Source: Bradymonadales bacterium
GTDB lineage: Bacteria > Myxococcota_A > Bradymonadia > JAFGEP01
Assembly (NCBI GenBank): GCA_016931535.1
Contig: JAFGEP010000067.1
Span: 1-36,673 of the forward strand
Length of the DNA: 36,673 nt
Direction of reading: 5' to 3'
The notes below the pieces were generated by a model. The model ran no database searches and was not told the origin of the DNA. It worked only from the letters and a program-made list of their open reading frames with translations. Below, one piece after another: positions 8,535 through 16,631 of this stretch. Both the position numbers and the translations under genes were made by a program. Numbering within the stretch: the first letter of the stretch is position 1; the number at the start of each line of letters is the position of its first letter.

Positions 8535-9890
8535 CTAGATGGTGACCCCTACTCGGGTACGCCCGGCCAGGGCGGCTCGCAGGGACTCGGCATGTTGGGC
8601 CTCCTTTGCACGTCCCAATAATCCGTGCGCGTATCGCTTGCCCAACTCCACCCCTGGCTGGTCGTAGGGGTTGACTCCAAGCAGCCCGCCCGCCAGGGGG
8701 GTAGCCACCTCCAGCATCATCAAGAGCGCCCCGAGAGAGCCGGGCGTCAGGCTGGACAACCGCAGGTTGGAGGTGGGGCAACCCACCTCGATCAGGGCCT
8801 GCTGCGTGCCCTGCAGCTCCGCCTGGAGAATCTCTCCCAGGTCCTTGCCACCCAGGTGAGCGATCGCTTCGGAGGCCCCTTGTAACATCGGCACCCTGAC
8901 CGAGCGCCTGAACTGTTTGACCTCCACGAGCACGACATTCTTGTCTCTCGGCCCCTCCATGTAGAGCTGGAGCTGACTGTGCTGGTCGGTCACCCCCAGG
9001 GCCCGCAAAGGCGTCGGCCCCACCAGCTCCTCGCCCCGCCTCTTGCCCAGGCTCTCTGCCCAGAGCTGGCAAAACCACTCGGCCAGCGCCCCCAGAGCGG
9101 TGGCATACGGCATGAACACCACGATGGGGCGATTCGATCGGTAGTGCAGGACCTGCAGTCCGGCAAAGAGGGCCGCCGGATTGTCCATCAGCACGGGTGA
9201 CAGGCAGCGCTCGCGCGCCCGGGCTGCCCCCGACAACAGGGCGGCCACATCCACCCCGCCAAAGGCGCAGGGGTACAATCCGACCGGACAGAGCACGCTG
9301 TACCGGCCACCGACTCCCGGGGGCACTTGAAGCGCGGTGAATCCTCTCTCCCGGGCAAACGCCCTCAGCGGCCCCGTCTCCGGGTCGGTGGTGACCACGA
9401 TGCGCTCGCGCGCTCCCCCCTCGCCAAAGCGCTTCTCCAGCTCCTCAAGGACGATGAACATGCCGCTCAGGGTCTCGATGGTGCTGCCCGACTTGGTGAT
9501 GACGTTGAACTGGGTCCGCTCCCAGTCCAGGGCCTCCATCATCTGGCGGAAATCATCCGGATCCACGTTCTCGTTGAACCAGACGGCGGGATGCCCGGGC
9601 TCCTTCGAGCCGACCGCATCGAGGACCGCCCTGGCCCCCAACGAAGAGCCTCCGATCCCCAGCACCACCAGCCGATCGAACCGCTGCCTGGCCTGTCGTG
9701 CCAGATCGAGGAGCGGTTCTGGATCGACGTCGGGCAGCCCCAAAAACGGCAACGAGCCCGACCTCCATCCGGAGTCCATCGCCGCCACCAGGCTGGACAG
9801 CTCCGGCTCGAGTGCGCGCAGATCCTCCAGGCGGATCCCGCCCTTCTCCACCAATGCCGCCGAAAGGTCAAACTCCAACAGGGTCACCAT
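8535..9890 (-). CDS. pgi: Glucose-6-phosphate isomerase
   Basis: Interconverts glucose 6-phosphate and fructose 6-phosphate. The ~451-residue product is of the short bacterial type. Visible signatures are [14 protein letters not shown] (about 76-88), [10 protein letters not shown] (131-140, sugar-phosphate binding), [14 protein letters not shown], the [12 protein letters not shown] block and the C-terminal [15 protein letters not shown] with the catalytic Lys. The start is ambiguous: the very strong AAGGAGGT at 9893-9900 lies only 3 bases from the ATG at 9890 but 6 from the GTG at 9887, and TTG at 9893 overlaps it; the product differs by one residue. It lies 170 bp after the rlmN stop, enough for its own promoter, and 37 bp before the FHA-GGDEF gene. 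Confidence 0.96.
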   Translation of the reverse strand: MVTLLEFDLSAALVEKGGIRLEDLRALEPELSSLVAAMDSGWRSGSLPFLGLPDVDPEPLLDLARQARQRFDRLVVLGIGGSSLGARAVLDAVGSKEPGHPAVWFNENVDPDDFRQMMEALDWERTQFNVITKSGSTIETLSGMFIVLEELEKRFGEGGARERIVVTTDPETGPLRAFARERGFTALQVPPGVGGRYSVLCPVGLYPCAFGGVDVAALLSGAARARERCLSPVLMDNPAALFAGLQVLHYRSNRPIVVFMPYATALGALAEWFCQLWAESLGKRRGEELVGPTPLRALGVTDQHSQLQLYMEGPRDKNVVLVEVKQFRRSVRVPMLQGASEAIAHLGGKDLGEILQAELQGTQQALIEVGCPTSNLRLSSLTPGSLGALLMMLEVATPLAGGLLGVNPYDQPGVELGKRYAHGLLGRAKEAQHAESLRAALAGRTRVGVTI

Positions 9891-9892
9891 CA

Positions 9893-9900
9893 ACCTCCTT
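9893..9900 (-). promoter_or_regulatory. Strong ribosome-binding site of pgi
   Basis: Read on the minus strand this is AAGGAGGT, a full match to the anti-Shine-Dalgarno end of 16S rRNA. Few other genes here have so strong a site. Its spacing favours the GTG at 9887 slightly over the ATG at 9890. Confidence 0.8.
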
Positions 9901-10015
9901 CACCCGCAAGCGCTCAGGCCATCAGAAGCTCGATCGATCCCAACCCTTCCGGAGAATCGACAAGCTGCCCAGCAAGCGCTTTGCGAACTTGCTGCCCCCC
10001 CGGACAGAAAAACTG

Positions 10016-10030
10016 ACAAATCGCATTTGT
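10016..10030. promoter_or_regulatory. AT-rich perfect inverted repeat upstream of pgi
   Basis: ACAAAT-CGC-ATTTGT, a 6-bp dyad around a 3-base spacer, lies in the rlmN-pgi gap 126 bp before pgi. It stands out in a GC-rich genome and looks like an operator. On the minus strand it is followed after three bases by TTTTT, so a weak intrinsic terminator for rlmN is the alternative. In the same gap a 9-base direct repeat, GCAAGCGCT, occurs at 9906-9914 and 9972-9980. Confidence 0.35.
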
Positions 10031-10060
10031 AACCCAATTTGGCGCCAGGCGGAACATTCC

Positions 10061-11266
10061 TCAATCGGCCAGCCCCTCCCCTCCCCCGCCAAGCTGCCCG
10101 CAGGCGGCCAGCTGGTCGTCACCTCGCGAGTCGCGGATCCGGCAGTTGAAGTGGTTGGATTGGAGGATCCCCTGGAACGCCGCCACCCGACCCGGGTCAG
10201 GTCGCTGAAATGGCGAGGAGGGAAAGGGGTTGAAGGGGATCAGGTTGACCTTGCACCGCAGAGGCCTGATCAGGCGCACCAGCCGCTGGGCATCCTGGTC
10301 GGAGTCGTTGATGCCGGCCAGCAGGACGTACTCGATGGTGATCCGCGCGCGCTTGGGCAGCGGAAAACGCGCAAGGCAGGCCAGCAACCGATCGAGCGGG
10401 TAGCGACGGTTGATCGGCATGATCCGGCTGCGCAGCTCGTCGGTGGTGGCGTTGAGGCTGATGGCCAGGTTGAGCGCAATCTGCTCGGTGGCCAGCCGCT
10501 CGAGCTGAGGGACCAGGCCGGCCGTGGACAGAGTGACCTTGCGGTGGCTGAAGTTCAGCCCCCGGTCATCGGTGATCAACCGGATGGCGGCGATGACGTG
10601 GTCGAGGTTGTTCAACGGCTCGCCCATCCCCATGAAGACGATGTTGGAGATGCGATGCCTCTCCGCAAAGAGGCGCCTGGCCCACACCACCTGGTCGACG
10701 ATCTCGCCCACCGTCAGGTTGTCCACAAACCCCAGAGAACCGGTGCGGCAGAAGGCGCAAGCCAGGGCGCATCCCACCTGGGAGGAGACGCACAGCGTGA
10801 CGCGTTCCTCTTGATCCGCCACCTTCGGTGGCTCGATCACCCCCCCGCCCCTCCAGGGGAGCCGCTCGGAGCCGATCTTCCCCTGTTCACCATACCTACC
10901 GTTTCCGAGCGAGCGACCGAGAGCGGCGCTTGCAAGTGCCGCGCCGCTCACTGGAAAGGTAGTGGATTTGGGGTCCTTGGCAGGGATCAGCACCGACTCG
11001 ATGCGAGCCTGGGAGCGGGCCAGGCGAAACAGCAGCTTCTGGGTGCCGTCACTCGCCTCGATGACCTCCTCGAGATGCAGCGCGTCCAGCTCGGCCTCTT
11101 GCTCCAGGCGCTCCCGGAGGTCGCGGGCAATGTCGGTCATCTGGTCGAACCGGTTGACGCACTTCTGGTACATCCAGCGGTAGATCTGCCGCCCGCGAAA
11201 GGGGCGCTGGTCGAGCTCGGTCACCGCCCACCGCTCCAGCTCGGCGAGGTCCATGCCTTTGAGCAT
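10061..11266 (-). CDS. rlmN: RlmN, 23S rRNA/tRNA adenine-C2 methyltransferase, with insertion
   Basis: Radical-SAM enzyme that methylates C2 of A2503 in 23S rRNA and A37 in some tRNAs. In the 401-residue product, LCVSSQVGC carries the accessory Cys (159) and the first cluster Cys (166); Cys170 and Cys173 complete the CxxxCxxC [4Fe-4S] motif. FMGMGEPLNN follows, and Cys389 in AACGQL is the second catalytic Cys, so the enzyme should be active. The N-terminal helical domain ends in RPFRGRQIYRWMYQ as usual. Unusual: residues about 99-153, between SVLIPAKDP and RVTLCVSS, are an extra ~55 residues rich in Gly/Arg/Ser that the family lacks here. I chose the ATG at 11266 because it matches the normal N-terminus; a GTG at 11305 would add 13 residues. 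It follows ndk by 59 bp. Confidence 0.93.
   Translation of the reverse strand: MLKGMDLAELERWAVTELDQRPFRGRQIYRWMYQKCVNRFDQMTDIARDLRERLEQEAELDALHLEEVIEASDGTQKLLFRLARSQARIESVLIPAKDPKSTTFPVSGAALASAALGRSLGNGRYGEQGKIGSERLPWRGGGVIEPPKVADQEERVTLCVSSQVGCALACAFCRTGSLGFVDNLTVGEIVDQVVWARRLFAERHRISNIVFMGMGEPLNNLDHVIAAIRLITDDRGLNFSHRKVTLSTAGLVPQLERLATEQIALNLAISLNATTDELRSRIMPINRRYPLDRLLACLARFPLPKRARITIEYVLLAGINDSDQDAQRLVRLIRPLRCKVNLIPFNPFPSSPFQRPDPGRVAAFQGILQSNHFNCRIRDSRGDDQLAACGQLGGGGEGLAD
10818..10832. repeat. Small hairpin inside the rlmN insertion
   Basis: GCCACC-TTC-GGTGGC, a perfect 6-bp stem with a 3-base loop, lies within the inserted segment of rlmN close to its downstream junction. It is separate from the larger palindrome at 10896-10962. 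Confidence 0.5.
10896..10962. repeat. Nested palindromic element inserted in frame in rlmN
   Basis: An inner perfect 9-bp stem GAGCGGCGC (10921-10929) / GCGCCGCTC (10941-10949) around an 11-base loop is framed by outer arms CTACCGTTTCC (10896-10906) and GGAAAGGTAG (10953-10962), complementary except for one bulged base. It lies in the part of rlmN that encodes the family-atypical insertion. This is the form of a palindromic repetitive element that has inserted in frame, like the RPE elements of Rickettsia genes. I saw no second copy in this window. Confidence 0.6.
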
Positions 11267-11325
11267 CCAGGGTCTTCCAGGGGGTTGAGGCGTGGTGGTG
11301 GTCACGGCGTCAGGTACTCGGCGGT

Positions 11326-11748
11326 TCAGGCCAGCAGGTCGATGGAGGGAAAGAAGTAGCCGATCTCGAAGGCCGCCGTCTGGGGTGCGTCCGACCCGTG
11401 CACCGTGTTGGTGGTGATATCCACGCCGAACTGCTGTCGGATGGTTCCAGCGGCCGCTTTGAGCGGGTCGGTGGCCCCCATGATCTCGCGGTTGCGCTGG
11501 ATGGCGCCTTCTCCCTCCAGGACAGCGACCACCACCGGCCCGCTGGTCATGTACCGGACCAGCTTTTCGAAGAACGGTTTGCCCTGGTGCACGGCGTAGA
11601 ACCCCTCGGCCTGTGCAGCGGTCAAGTGGAGCCTGCGCAGGGCCGCGATGGTGAAGCCGGCCTTCTCGAAGCGGCCGAGGATCTCGCCGATGAGCCCTCT
11701 GGCAACGCCGTCCGGCTTGATGATGGAGAGGGTTCGTTCCACTGCCAT
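11326..11748 (-). CDS. ndk: Nucleoside-diphosphate kinase
   Basis: Balances nucleoside triphosphates by moving the gamma-phosphate from ATP to NDPs through a phospho-histidine. The 140-residue product is the usual size, opens with [20 protein letters not shown] and holds the catalytic His117 in [10 protein letters not shown]. The ATG at 11748 has GGAGG with about 8-nt spacing; an ATG two codons earlier is too close to it. It sits 99 bp after sucD and 59 bp before rlmN in a same-strand run. Placement next to sucCD makes sense because succinyl-CoA synthetase yields ATP or GTP that Ndk can equilibrate. Confidence 0.97.
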   Translation of the reverse strand: MAVERTLSIIKPDGVARGLIGEILGRFEKAGFTIAALRRLHLTAAQAEGFYAVHQGKPFFEKLVRYMTSGPVVVAVLEGEGAIQRNREIMGATDPLKAAAGTIRQQFGVDITTNTVHGSDAPQTAAFEIGYFFPSIDLLA

Positions 11749-11847
11749 GGTCATCTCCTCCTGGTACGGTGCGGGGGAAAAGGCCGAACCAACTCCCCCC
11801 GGCAAGGTCCGCGGACCGCTGGCTTCCCTAGCGTAGCGCCGGGCCGG

Positions 11848-12723
11848 TCAGCCGTCGAGCACCCTCTTGACGGTGGCGCCGATCTCGGCCGGTGTGCTGG
11901 CCACCACCACCCCGGCGGCCTCCAAGGCGCGGATCTTGTCGGCCGCCGTGCCGCGACCTCTGGAGATGATCGCGCCGGCGTGCCCCATGCGTTTCTCGGG
12001 CGGCGCGGTCTGGCCGGCGACGAAGGCCACGACCGGCTTGGTCATCTGGTCGCGGATGAACTCGGCGGCCTGCTCCTCGGTGTTGCCGCCGATCTCTCCG
12101 ATCAGGACCACGGCATCGGTACCGGCATCGCCCTCGAAAAGTTGGAGGATATCGACGAAGTTCATGCCGGTGACCGGGTCCCCGCCGATGCCGATGCAGG
12201 TGGACTGACCGATGCCCAGGGCGGTGAGCTGGGCCACCGCCTCATAGGTCAGGGTGCCGCTGCGGGAGACCACGCCTACCCGGCCGGGGGTATGGATGCT
12301 GGCCGGCATGATGCCGACCTTGCAGACGGGTGGCGTGATGATGCCGGGGCAGTTCGGGCCGATGAGCAGGGTGCCGAGGCTGTTCAAGTGGTGCTTGACC
12401 CTGACCATGTCCAGGACCGGGATGCCCTCGGTGATGGCCACGATGAGGGCGATGTCGGACTCGGCCGCCTCCAGGATGGCATCGGCGGCGAACTGGGCCG
12501 GGACGAAGATGATGCTGGTGTTGGCGCCTGTTTCGGCCACCGCCGCGCTCACGGTGTCGTAGATCGGGATGCGCTCGGCGAAGCAGCTTCCCCCCTTGCC
12601 GGGGGTCACGCCGGCCACCAGGCGGGTTCCGTACTGGATCATCTGGTGGGCGTGGAAGGAGCCGTTGGCACCGGTGATCCCCTGGCAGAGAAGGCGGGTC
12701 GTGCTGTCGACCAGGATGGACAT
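11848..12723 (-). CDS. sucD: Succinate-CoA ligase, alpha subunit
   Basis: With SucC it converts succinyl-CoA, phosphate and NDP to succinate, CoA and NTP in the TCA cycle. The 291-residue product has the CoA-binding N-terminal fold ([21 protein letters not shown]), IGPNCPGI, and the phosphorylated active-site His248 in [11 protein letters not shown]. Length and order are normal. AAGGGGAA lies before the ATG. It follows sucC by 29 bp. Confidence 0.97.
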   Translation of the reverse strand: MSILVDSTTRLLCQGITGANGSFHAHQMIQYGTRLVAGVTPGKGGSCFAERIPIYDTVSAAVAETGANTSIIFVPAQFAADAILEAAESDIALIVAITEGIPVLDMVRVKHHLNSLGTLLIGPNCPGIITPPVCKVGIMPASIHTPGRVGVVSRSGTLTYEAVAQLTALGIGQSTCIGIGGDPVTGMNFVDILQLFEGDAGTDAVVLIGEIGGNTEEQAAEFIRDQMTKPVVAFVAGQTAPPEKRMGHAGAIISRGRGTAADKIRALEAAGVVVASTPAEIGATVKRVLDG

Positions 12724-12752
12724 GGATGGTTCCCCTTGGAGCGGCGCCTGGA

Positions 12753-13913
12753 TCAGCCCGCCGCCTGGACGGCGCGCCGGGCGCCATCCGCCATGGAATC
12801 GGCGACGATCATGTTCAGCCCCGATTCCGTCAGGATCTGCTTTCCCCGTTCGACCTGGGTGCCATCCAGCCGCACGACGAGGGGAACGGTGAGCCCCACC
12901 TCTCGCACCGCCTCGACCACCCCCTGTGCCAGCATGTCACAGCGCACGATCCCGCCGAAGATGTTGACGAAGATGGCTTTGACCGCGGGATCGGCGGTGA
13001 TGATCTTGAAGGCCGCCGCCACCCGCTCCCGGTTGGCGTTGCCTCCCACGTCCAGGAAGTTGGCGGGCTGGCCTCCGTAGTGGGAGATGATGTCCATGGT
13101 GGCCATGGCCAGCCCGGCCCCATTGACCATGCAGCCGATGCTGCCCTCCAGCTTGATGTAGTTCAGCTGGTACTTGCCAGCCTCGTTCTCCTGCGGCTCC
13201 TGCTCGTCCAGGTCGCGCAGCTCCAAGAGCTCCGAGTGCCGGGTCAGGGCGTTGGAGTCGAAGTTGATCTTGGCGTCCAGGGCCAAAAGGCTGTCACTGG
13301 CGGTGACCACCAGCGGGTTGATCTCGACCAGCGAGCAATCGAGGCCCCAGAACAGGCCATAAAGAGCCTTCATCAGGGCAACCGCCTGCCCCAGCAGTCG
13401 ATCTCGCAAACCCAGGGCCAAGGCCATTCGGCGGCACTGGTATTCGGCCAGCCCGATCAGGGGATGGATGACCTCCCGGAAGATCTGCTCGGGGTGGGTC
13501 CGAGCCACCTCCTCGATGTCGGTCCCCCCCTCCGGAGAGGCCACCATGACCGGGCAGGACAGCTCCCGGTCCAGCAAAATGGCCAGGTAGAGCTCCCGGG
13601 TGATGCGCACCCCCTCCTCGATGTACAGACGGCGCACGATACGGCCCTGCGCGGTGGTCTGGTGGGTCACCAGGGGGTGGTCCAACAGCTGCGAGGCTAG
13701 CCGTCTGACCTCCTCCACCGAGTGGGCCACCTTGATCCCCCCCGCCTTTCCTCGCCCACCGGCGTGGATCTGGGCCTTGACGACGAAGGTGTCCCCTCCC
13801 AACGAGTGGGCCGCCTTGGCGGCATCCTCCACCGAAAAGGCAGGGATGCCGCGGGGTACCTCGATCCCGTGCTTCCGAAACAGCTTTTTTGCCTGGTACT
13901 CGTGAATCTTCAT
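12753..13913 (-). CDS. sucC: Succinate-CoA ligase, beta subunit
   Basis: Nucleotide-binding subunit of succinyl-CoA synthetase. The 386-residue product begins [17 protein letters not shown], the standard SucC N-terminus, which fixes the start at 13913 (GGAG about 8 nt upstream); the frame stays open a further 200 bases upstream but that is leader. ATP-grasp features include [18 protein letters not shown] and EINPLVV; the C-terminal flavodoxin-like part has [17 protein letters not shown]. It is the first gene of the minus-strand run sucC-sucD-ndk-rlmN-pgi-GGDEF. Confidence 0.97.
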   Translation of the reverse strand: MKIHEYQAKKLFRKHGIEVPRGIPAFSVEDAAKAAHSLGGDTFVVKAQIHAGGRGKAGGIKVAHSVEEVRRLASQLLDHPLVTHQTTAQGRIVRRLYIEEGVRITRELYLAILLDRELSCPVMVASPEGGTDIEEVARTHPEQIFREVIHPLIGLAEYQCRRMALALGLRDRLLGQAVALMKALYGLFWGLDCSLVEINPLVVTASDSLLALDAKINFDSNALTRHSELLELRDLDEQEPQENEAGKYQLNYIKLEGSIGCMVNGAGLAMATMDIISHYGGQPANFLDVGGNANRERVAAAFKIITADPAVKAIFVNIFGGIVRCDMLAQGVVEAVREVGLTVPLVVRLDGTQVERGKQILTESGLNMIVADSMADGARRAVQAAG

Positions 13914-13982
13914 GCGTCCAGCTCCGCTGGTCGGTGGAACCCGCCGAATGTCTGGCCTCACCCGGTGGATCGAGGTGAACGG

Positions 13983-14011
13983 ACTGTACTGGATGGCAAC
14001 ACAAGTCGCAA
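13983..14011 (-). promoter_or_regulatory. Predicted sigma-70-type promoter of the suc operon
   Basis: On the minus strand TTGCGA, a 17-base spacer, then TACAGT; each hexamer matches 4 of 6 consensus bases. It would give a leader of about 60 nt before the sucC ATG. Confidence 0.45.
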
Positions 14012-14195
14012 TCCCAACGACCTCCTGAGCGAGCGGCGCCGATCGAGGGCCTCGTTCCCTCCCCCGTTTAGATCCAACGCCAGCGGCAGACGTTATGGAG
14101 AGATGTGCGGACACCACACTGTCCGCAATTCCGCAAGGCCGTGGGGATGACGGCGAGCGGCAGGACCTCGGTGAGACGGATGGTTTTCAAATGGC

Positions 14196-14201
14196 TACAC
14201 T
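14196..14201 (+). promoter_or_regulatory. Possible -10 box of the sigma-1.1 gene
   Basis: TACACT, 20 bases before the ATG at 14222, fits a -10 element with a very short leader. No matching -35 hexamer is evident. Confidence 0.25.
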
Positions 14202-14221
14202 GTGAGAGAGGGAGCACGGCC

Positions 14222-14461
14222 ATGACCGGACAGGAAACACACCCCATGCCCGACCAGGGGGACTACCACAAGGCGAAAAGAGACCTGCTCCGCCTGGGGG
14301 TGGAACGGGGCTACCTGCGGACCAGTGAGATCCGCGAGAAGATGCCTGCGCCCCACCTCGGCATCGCCGAGCTGGAGCTGTTCTTCTTCGCCCTGGAGGC
14401 GCTCGGGATTCGAGTGGTAGAAGATGTGACGAAAAAGGAGGGAGAGGCGGTCGGGCAGTAG
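14222..14461 (+). CDS. Free-standing sigma-70 region 1.1 domain protein
   Basis: The 79-residue product is essentially one domain. Residues about 17-70 (KAKRDLLRLGVERGYLRTSE; then IREKMPAPHLGIAELELFFF; then ALEALGIRVVEDV) match region 1.1 of primary sigma factors, with its G-x-x-x-G-Y-L-T-x-x-E-I pattern and closing L-x-x-L-G-I-x-V-x-E. In RpoD this acidic domain masks the DNA-binding regions and the RNA polymerase channel. Here none of regions 1.2-4 are present, so it cannot be a sigma factor; it may bind polymerase or sigma in trans. The ATG at 14222 is chosen because AGGGAG lies 8-9 bases upstream and the domain follows soon after. Its stop faces that of the large lipoprotein 33 bp away. 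Role is inferred from the fold only. Confidence 0.7.
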   Translation: MTGQETHPMPDQGDYHKAKRDLLRLGVERGYLRTSEIREKMPAPHLGIAELELFFFALEALGIRVVEDVTKKEGEAVGQ

Positions 14462-14497
14462 TCGACCGTTCAAGTCGCGATCGGCGGCCTTCGACTA
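14459..14497. other. Inverted repeat holding both convergent stop codons
   Basis: TAGTCGA (14459-14465) and TCGACTA (14491-14497) are perfect 7-bp arms around 25 bases. Each arm begins with the TAG stop of one of the two convergent genes. No T-run follows, so if it terminates transcription it does so weakly. Confidence 0.35.
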
Positions 14498-16423
14498 GAA
14501 ATCAGTCCGCAGGCTTTCCGCCCACCAGTTGCCGTCCACCACCTCGCTCTCATAATCCTCGCCGAAGCGAACCCGACCCTCCCACATGCAGCGATTGGCG
14601 GCCGCGCTTTCACCCAGGTGGTGGCCGATGAAGCGCTGGGAGGTGGGCGCGAAGTAGATGGGGCAGGGTTTGGCCGAGGGGGTGCCCATGTGGTAGTAGC
14701 TGCCCAGGTCGGCGGTCAGGTTGCCCAGCCACTCCCGGAGGAAGGTGATGGCGGCGGTGCTCAACTGCTCGCAGGCGGTCTCTGCCAGAGGAGCCAAAAG
14801 CTCGTAGGTGCCGCCCCGTTCTTCCAGGTCGTCAGCCAGTGCCTCGCAGTCGATGATCCAGTTGAAGAAGTCCTCGAAGCTGTCGATGGAGGGGTCGATG
14901 AACTCGGGGAAGATGACGCTTTCGAGCACCCAGATCATCAGCTCACCGTAGTTGAGCTGCAGGGCGAAGGGGGTGACGGCGATGGAGTAGGTCTCCGTCA
15001 TGGTGGGGTGGAAGAGGACGGCGGCCTCGATGGAGTTGCCGGAGATGACCGACTGGTTTCTGAGCTGGATGTCCCGTTCCTGCTCGTCCCAGATCCAGGT
15101 CACCAGGTTGTAGCGGACGTAGTTGGCGTTACCCAGCAGGCCGGTGGAATCCGGCTCCTGCTGGATGTAGAGGTGCCCGCCCAGGCGGAAGTTCTCCGCG
15201 TTATCAAACACGTCGGCGCCCCGCCCCAGGATCTCCTCGATGGTATCCCCCGCGCTGGGGTTGATGGCGTTGATGCCGGTGAGGATGAGCGCCTCGAGGA
15301 TGGTCGCGACCACCACGCCGTACTGGTTCAGAGAGGCCTCTTCGGTGGTGGAGTTGTACTCGAAGATCCACTCGAAGTAGCTGTAGTTCCAGTACTCGCT
15401 ATTGGGGCACTCCGTCTCCCCGGCGATGGCGCAGGCGGTGATGGCGATGAGGGTCACCAGCCCCTGGCCGGGGTTGCGCAGGATCTCCCCGATGACCGAA
15501 ATGAACTGCTCGTACTGGTCGGGGATGAGGTTGATCAGGTTCAGCTCGCTGGAGATCTCGTAGGTCCCCTCCATGGAGGGCCACAGGTTGTGCATGGTGA
15601 TCTCGATGCGGGTGGCCGAGGTGGGGTTGGGTGCAGGGATGCTGTCGGCACAGCCGAAGGTGACGTAGTAGCCCCGGCCCTCCCCATGTTCATCGACCGG
15701 CTCTCCGCGGGCCACGGCGTACTTGAACTCCGTTCCAGGCGGTACGTTGACGGCCCGCTCGGGGATGGCGCCGGTGGCCTCGGGCAGCAGGACCAGGCTG
15801 GTCCAGGCCTGGTCGTCGGAGGGCTCGACGCTCGGGTTCCAGCTCTCGACCAGGGCGTTGCAGGCCCTGGGCGAGTCAAAGAGCTGGACGTGGACCTCTT
15901 TCAGGGTGACCGGGCCAGCGTAGTCGACGTGGACAATGTAGTCAGCGTCGTCCTTGGCCATCACGTGGACCAGGATGGTTACCGGAGCGACGGAGTCATC
16001 CCCCTGGACGCTCACCTGGAGGTTGAAGTCGACCGCCATGTAGCCGGCGTTGATGCTGGTTTGCCCCACGCCGCTGGTATCGGTCTGCACGTTGCGTGGG
16101 GTGACGGTGGTGTCGGCCGTGTCCTGCAACGGGGTGAAGGTCAGGTACTGCCCCGAGATCGGTTGATCGGTGCCGCTTAAAAACTGGACGCGGACCAGGA
16201 CCGAATCGCGATAGCTGACGGTCGGCTCCATCTCGGTCAGCACCACCAGGTGGGGCTGGCCGATAGCATCCGGTTCATAGAGGTCGAGCGGGACATCGCG
16301 CCCGGTATCTCCCTCGCCGGAATCGGGGGTGGAAGTCGGCGGCTCGTCGCCACAGCCGGCGAAGAACAGAACCAGTGCGGTCAACAAACCTAACAGCGGC
16401 AAGGGCCGGATACGAAACATCAT
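14495..16423 (-). CDS. Large predicted lipoprotein with bacterial Ig-like domain
   Basis: The 642-residue product starts MMFRIRPLPLLGLLTALVLFFAGC: a type II signal peptide with Cys24 as the lipid anchor. A short Asp/Glu-rich linker follows (PDSGEGDTGRDVPLD). Residues about 57-155 resemble a Big_1-type Ig domain (paired strands, then QTDTSGVGQTSINAGY). The remaining ~480 residues are acidic and rich in Trp and Tyr, with no motif I recognise and scattered Cys that could pair. GAGGAGACG before the first of two ATGs is a good ribosome-binding site. A strong promoter lies at 16492-16519, so it is probably transcribed alone. Likely a surface or periplasmic protein; function unknown. Confidence 0.75.
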   Translation of the reverse strand: MMFRIRPLPLLGLLTALVLFFAGCGDEPPTSTPDSGEGDTGRDVPLDLYEPDAIGQPHLVVLTEMEPTVSYRDSVLVRVQFLSGTDQPISGQYLTFTPLQDTADTTVTPRNVQTDTSGVGQTSINAGYMAVDFNLQVSVQGDDSVAPVTILVHVMAKDDADYIVHVDYAGPVTLKEVHVQLFDSPRACNALVESWNPSVEPSDDQAWTSLVLLPEATGAIPERAVNVPPGTEFKYAVARGEPVDEHGEGRGYYVTFGCADSIPAPNPTSATRIEITMHNLWPSMEGTYEISSELNLINLIPDQYEQFISVIGEILRNPGQGLVTLIAITACAIAGETECPNSEYWNYSYFEWIFEYNSTTEEASLNQYGVVVATILEALILTGINAINPSAGDTIEEILGRGADVFDNAENFRLGGHLYIQQEPDSTGLLGNANYVRYNLVTWIWDEQERDIQLRNQSVISGNSIEAAVLFHPTMTETYSIAVTPFALQLNYGELMIWVLESVIFPEFIDPSIDSFEDFFNWIIDCEALADDLEERGGTYELLAPLAETACEQLSTAAITFLREWLGNLTADLGSYYHMGTPSAKPCPIYFAPTSQRFIGHHLGESAAANRCMWEGRVRFGEDYESEVVDGNWWAESLRTDF

Positions 16424-16447
16424 CGTCTCCTCGAGTTAGTGAGTGGT

Positions 16448-16468
16448 TTGACCTTCAGGTACGGTCAA
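16448..16468. promoter_or_regulatory. Inverted repeat in the lipoprotein leader
   Basis: TTGACC (16448-16453) and GGTCAA (16463-16468) are perfect 6-bp arms around 9 bases, with further partial pairing outside (GG/ACC with a bulge). They lie between the predicted promoter and the ATG, so they could be an operator or a hairpin at the mRNA 5' end. Confidence 0.4.
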
Positions 16469-16491
16469 CCTGGCTACGATACCACAGAACA

Positions 16492-16519
16492 ACTATACTG
16501 GATGACCCTTTCGAGTCAA
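16492..16519 (-). promoter_or_regulatory. Predicted sigma-70 promoter of the large lipoprotein gene
   Basis: On the minus strand TTGACT, a 16-base spacer, then TATAGT; each hexamer matches 5 of 6 consensus bases. It is the best promoter in the window and gives a leader of about 60 nt. Confidence 0.7.
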
Positions 16520-16631
16520 GGGATTCCGGGTGGTTAGCCAGAGGGGTCGGACAGCGTCGCCCAGCTGAGGATCTCGCTTTCGCACCCTTGTCTTGCCTTT
16601 GGCCATCGGCTCGGATCGCCGGACGCCCCCG

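Larger units (their letters stand above)
13914..14221. other. Divergent intergenic region between sucC and the sigma-1.1 gene
   Basis: This 308-bp gap holds a good minus-strand promoter for sucC (13983-14011) and a -10-like box for the small plus-strand gene (14196-14201). Open frames running through it look like leader sequence; I see no RNA gene or further coding signal. Confidence 0.6.

Noticed and set aside
11806..11817. GGTCCGCGGACC palindrome between sucD and ndk
   Set aside because: It has no loop or T-run and lies between genes that should be co-transcribed; such 12-mers can arise by chance in GC-rich gaps.
9698..13080. Long plus-strand open frames opposite pgi, rlmN, ndk, sucD and sucC
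   Set aside because: They are antisense to clearly recognised genes and have Gln/Gly/Asp/His-rich compositions with no domain; open antisense frames are expected from high-GC codon use.
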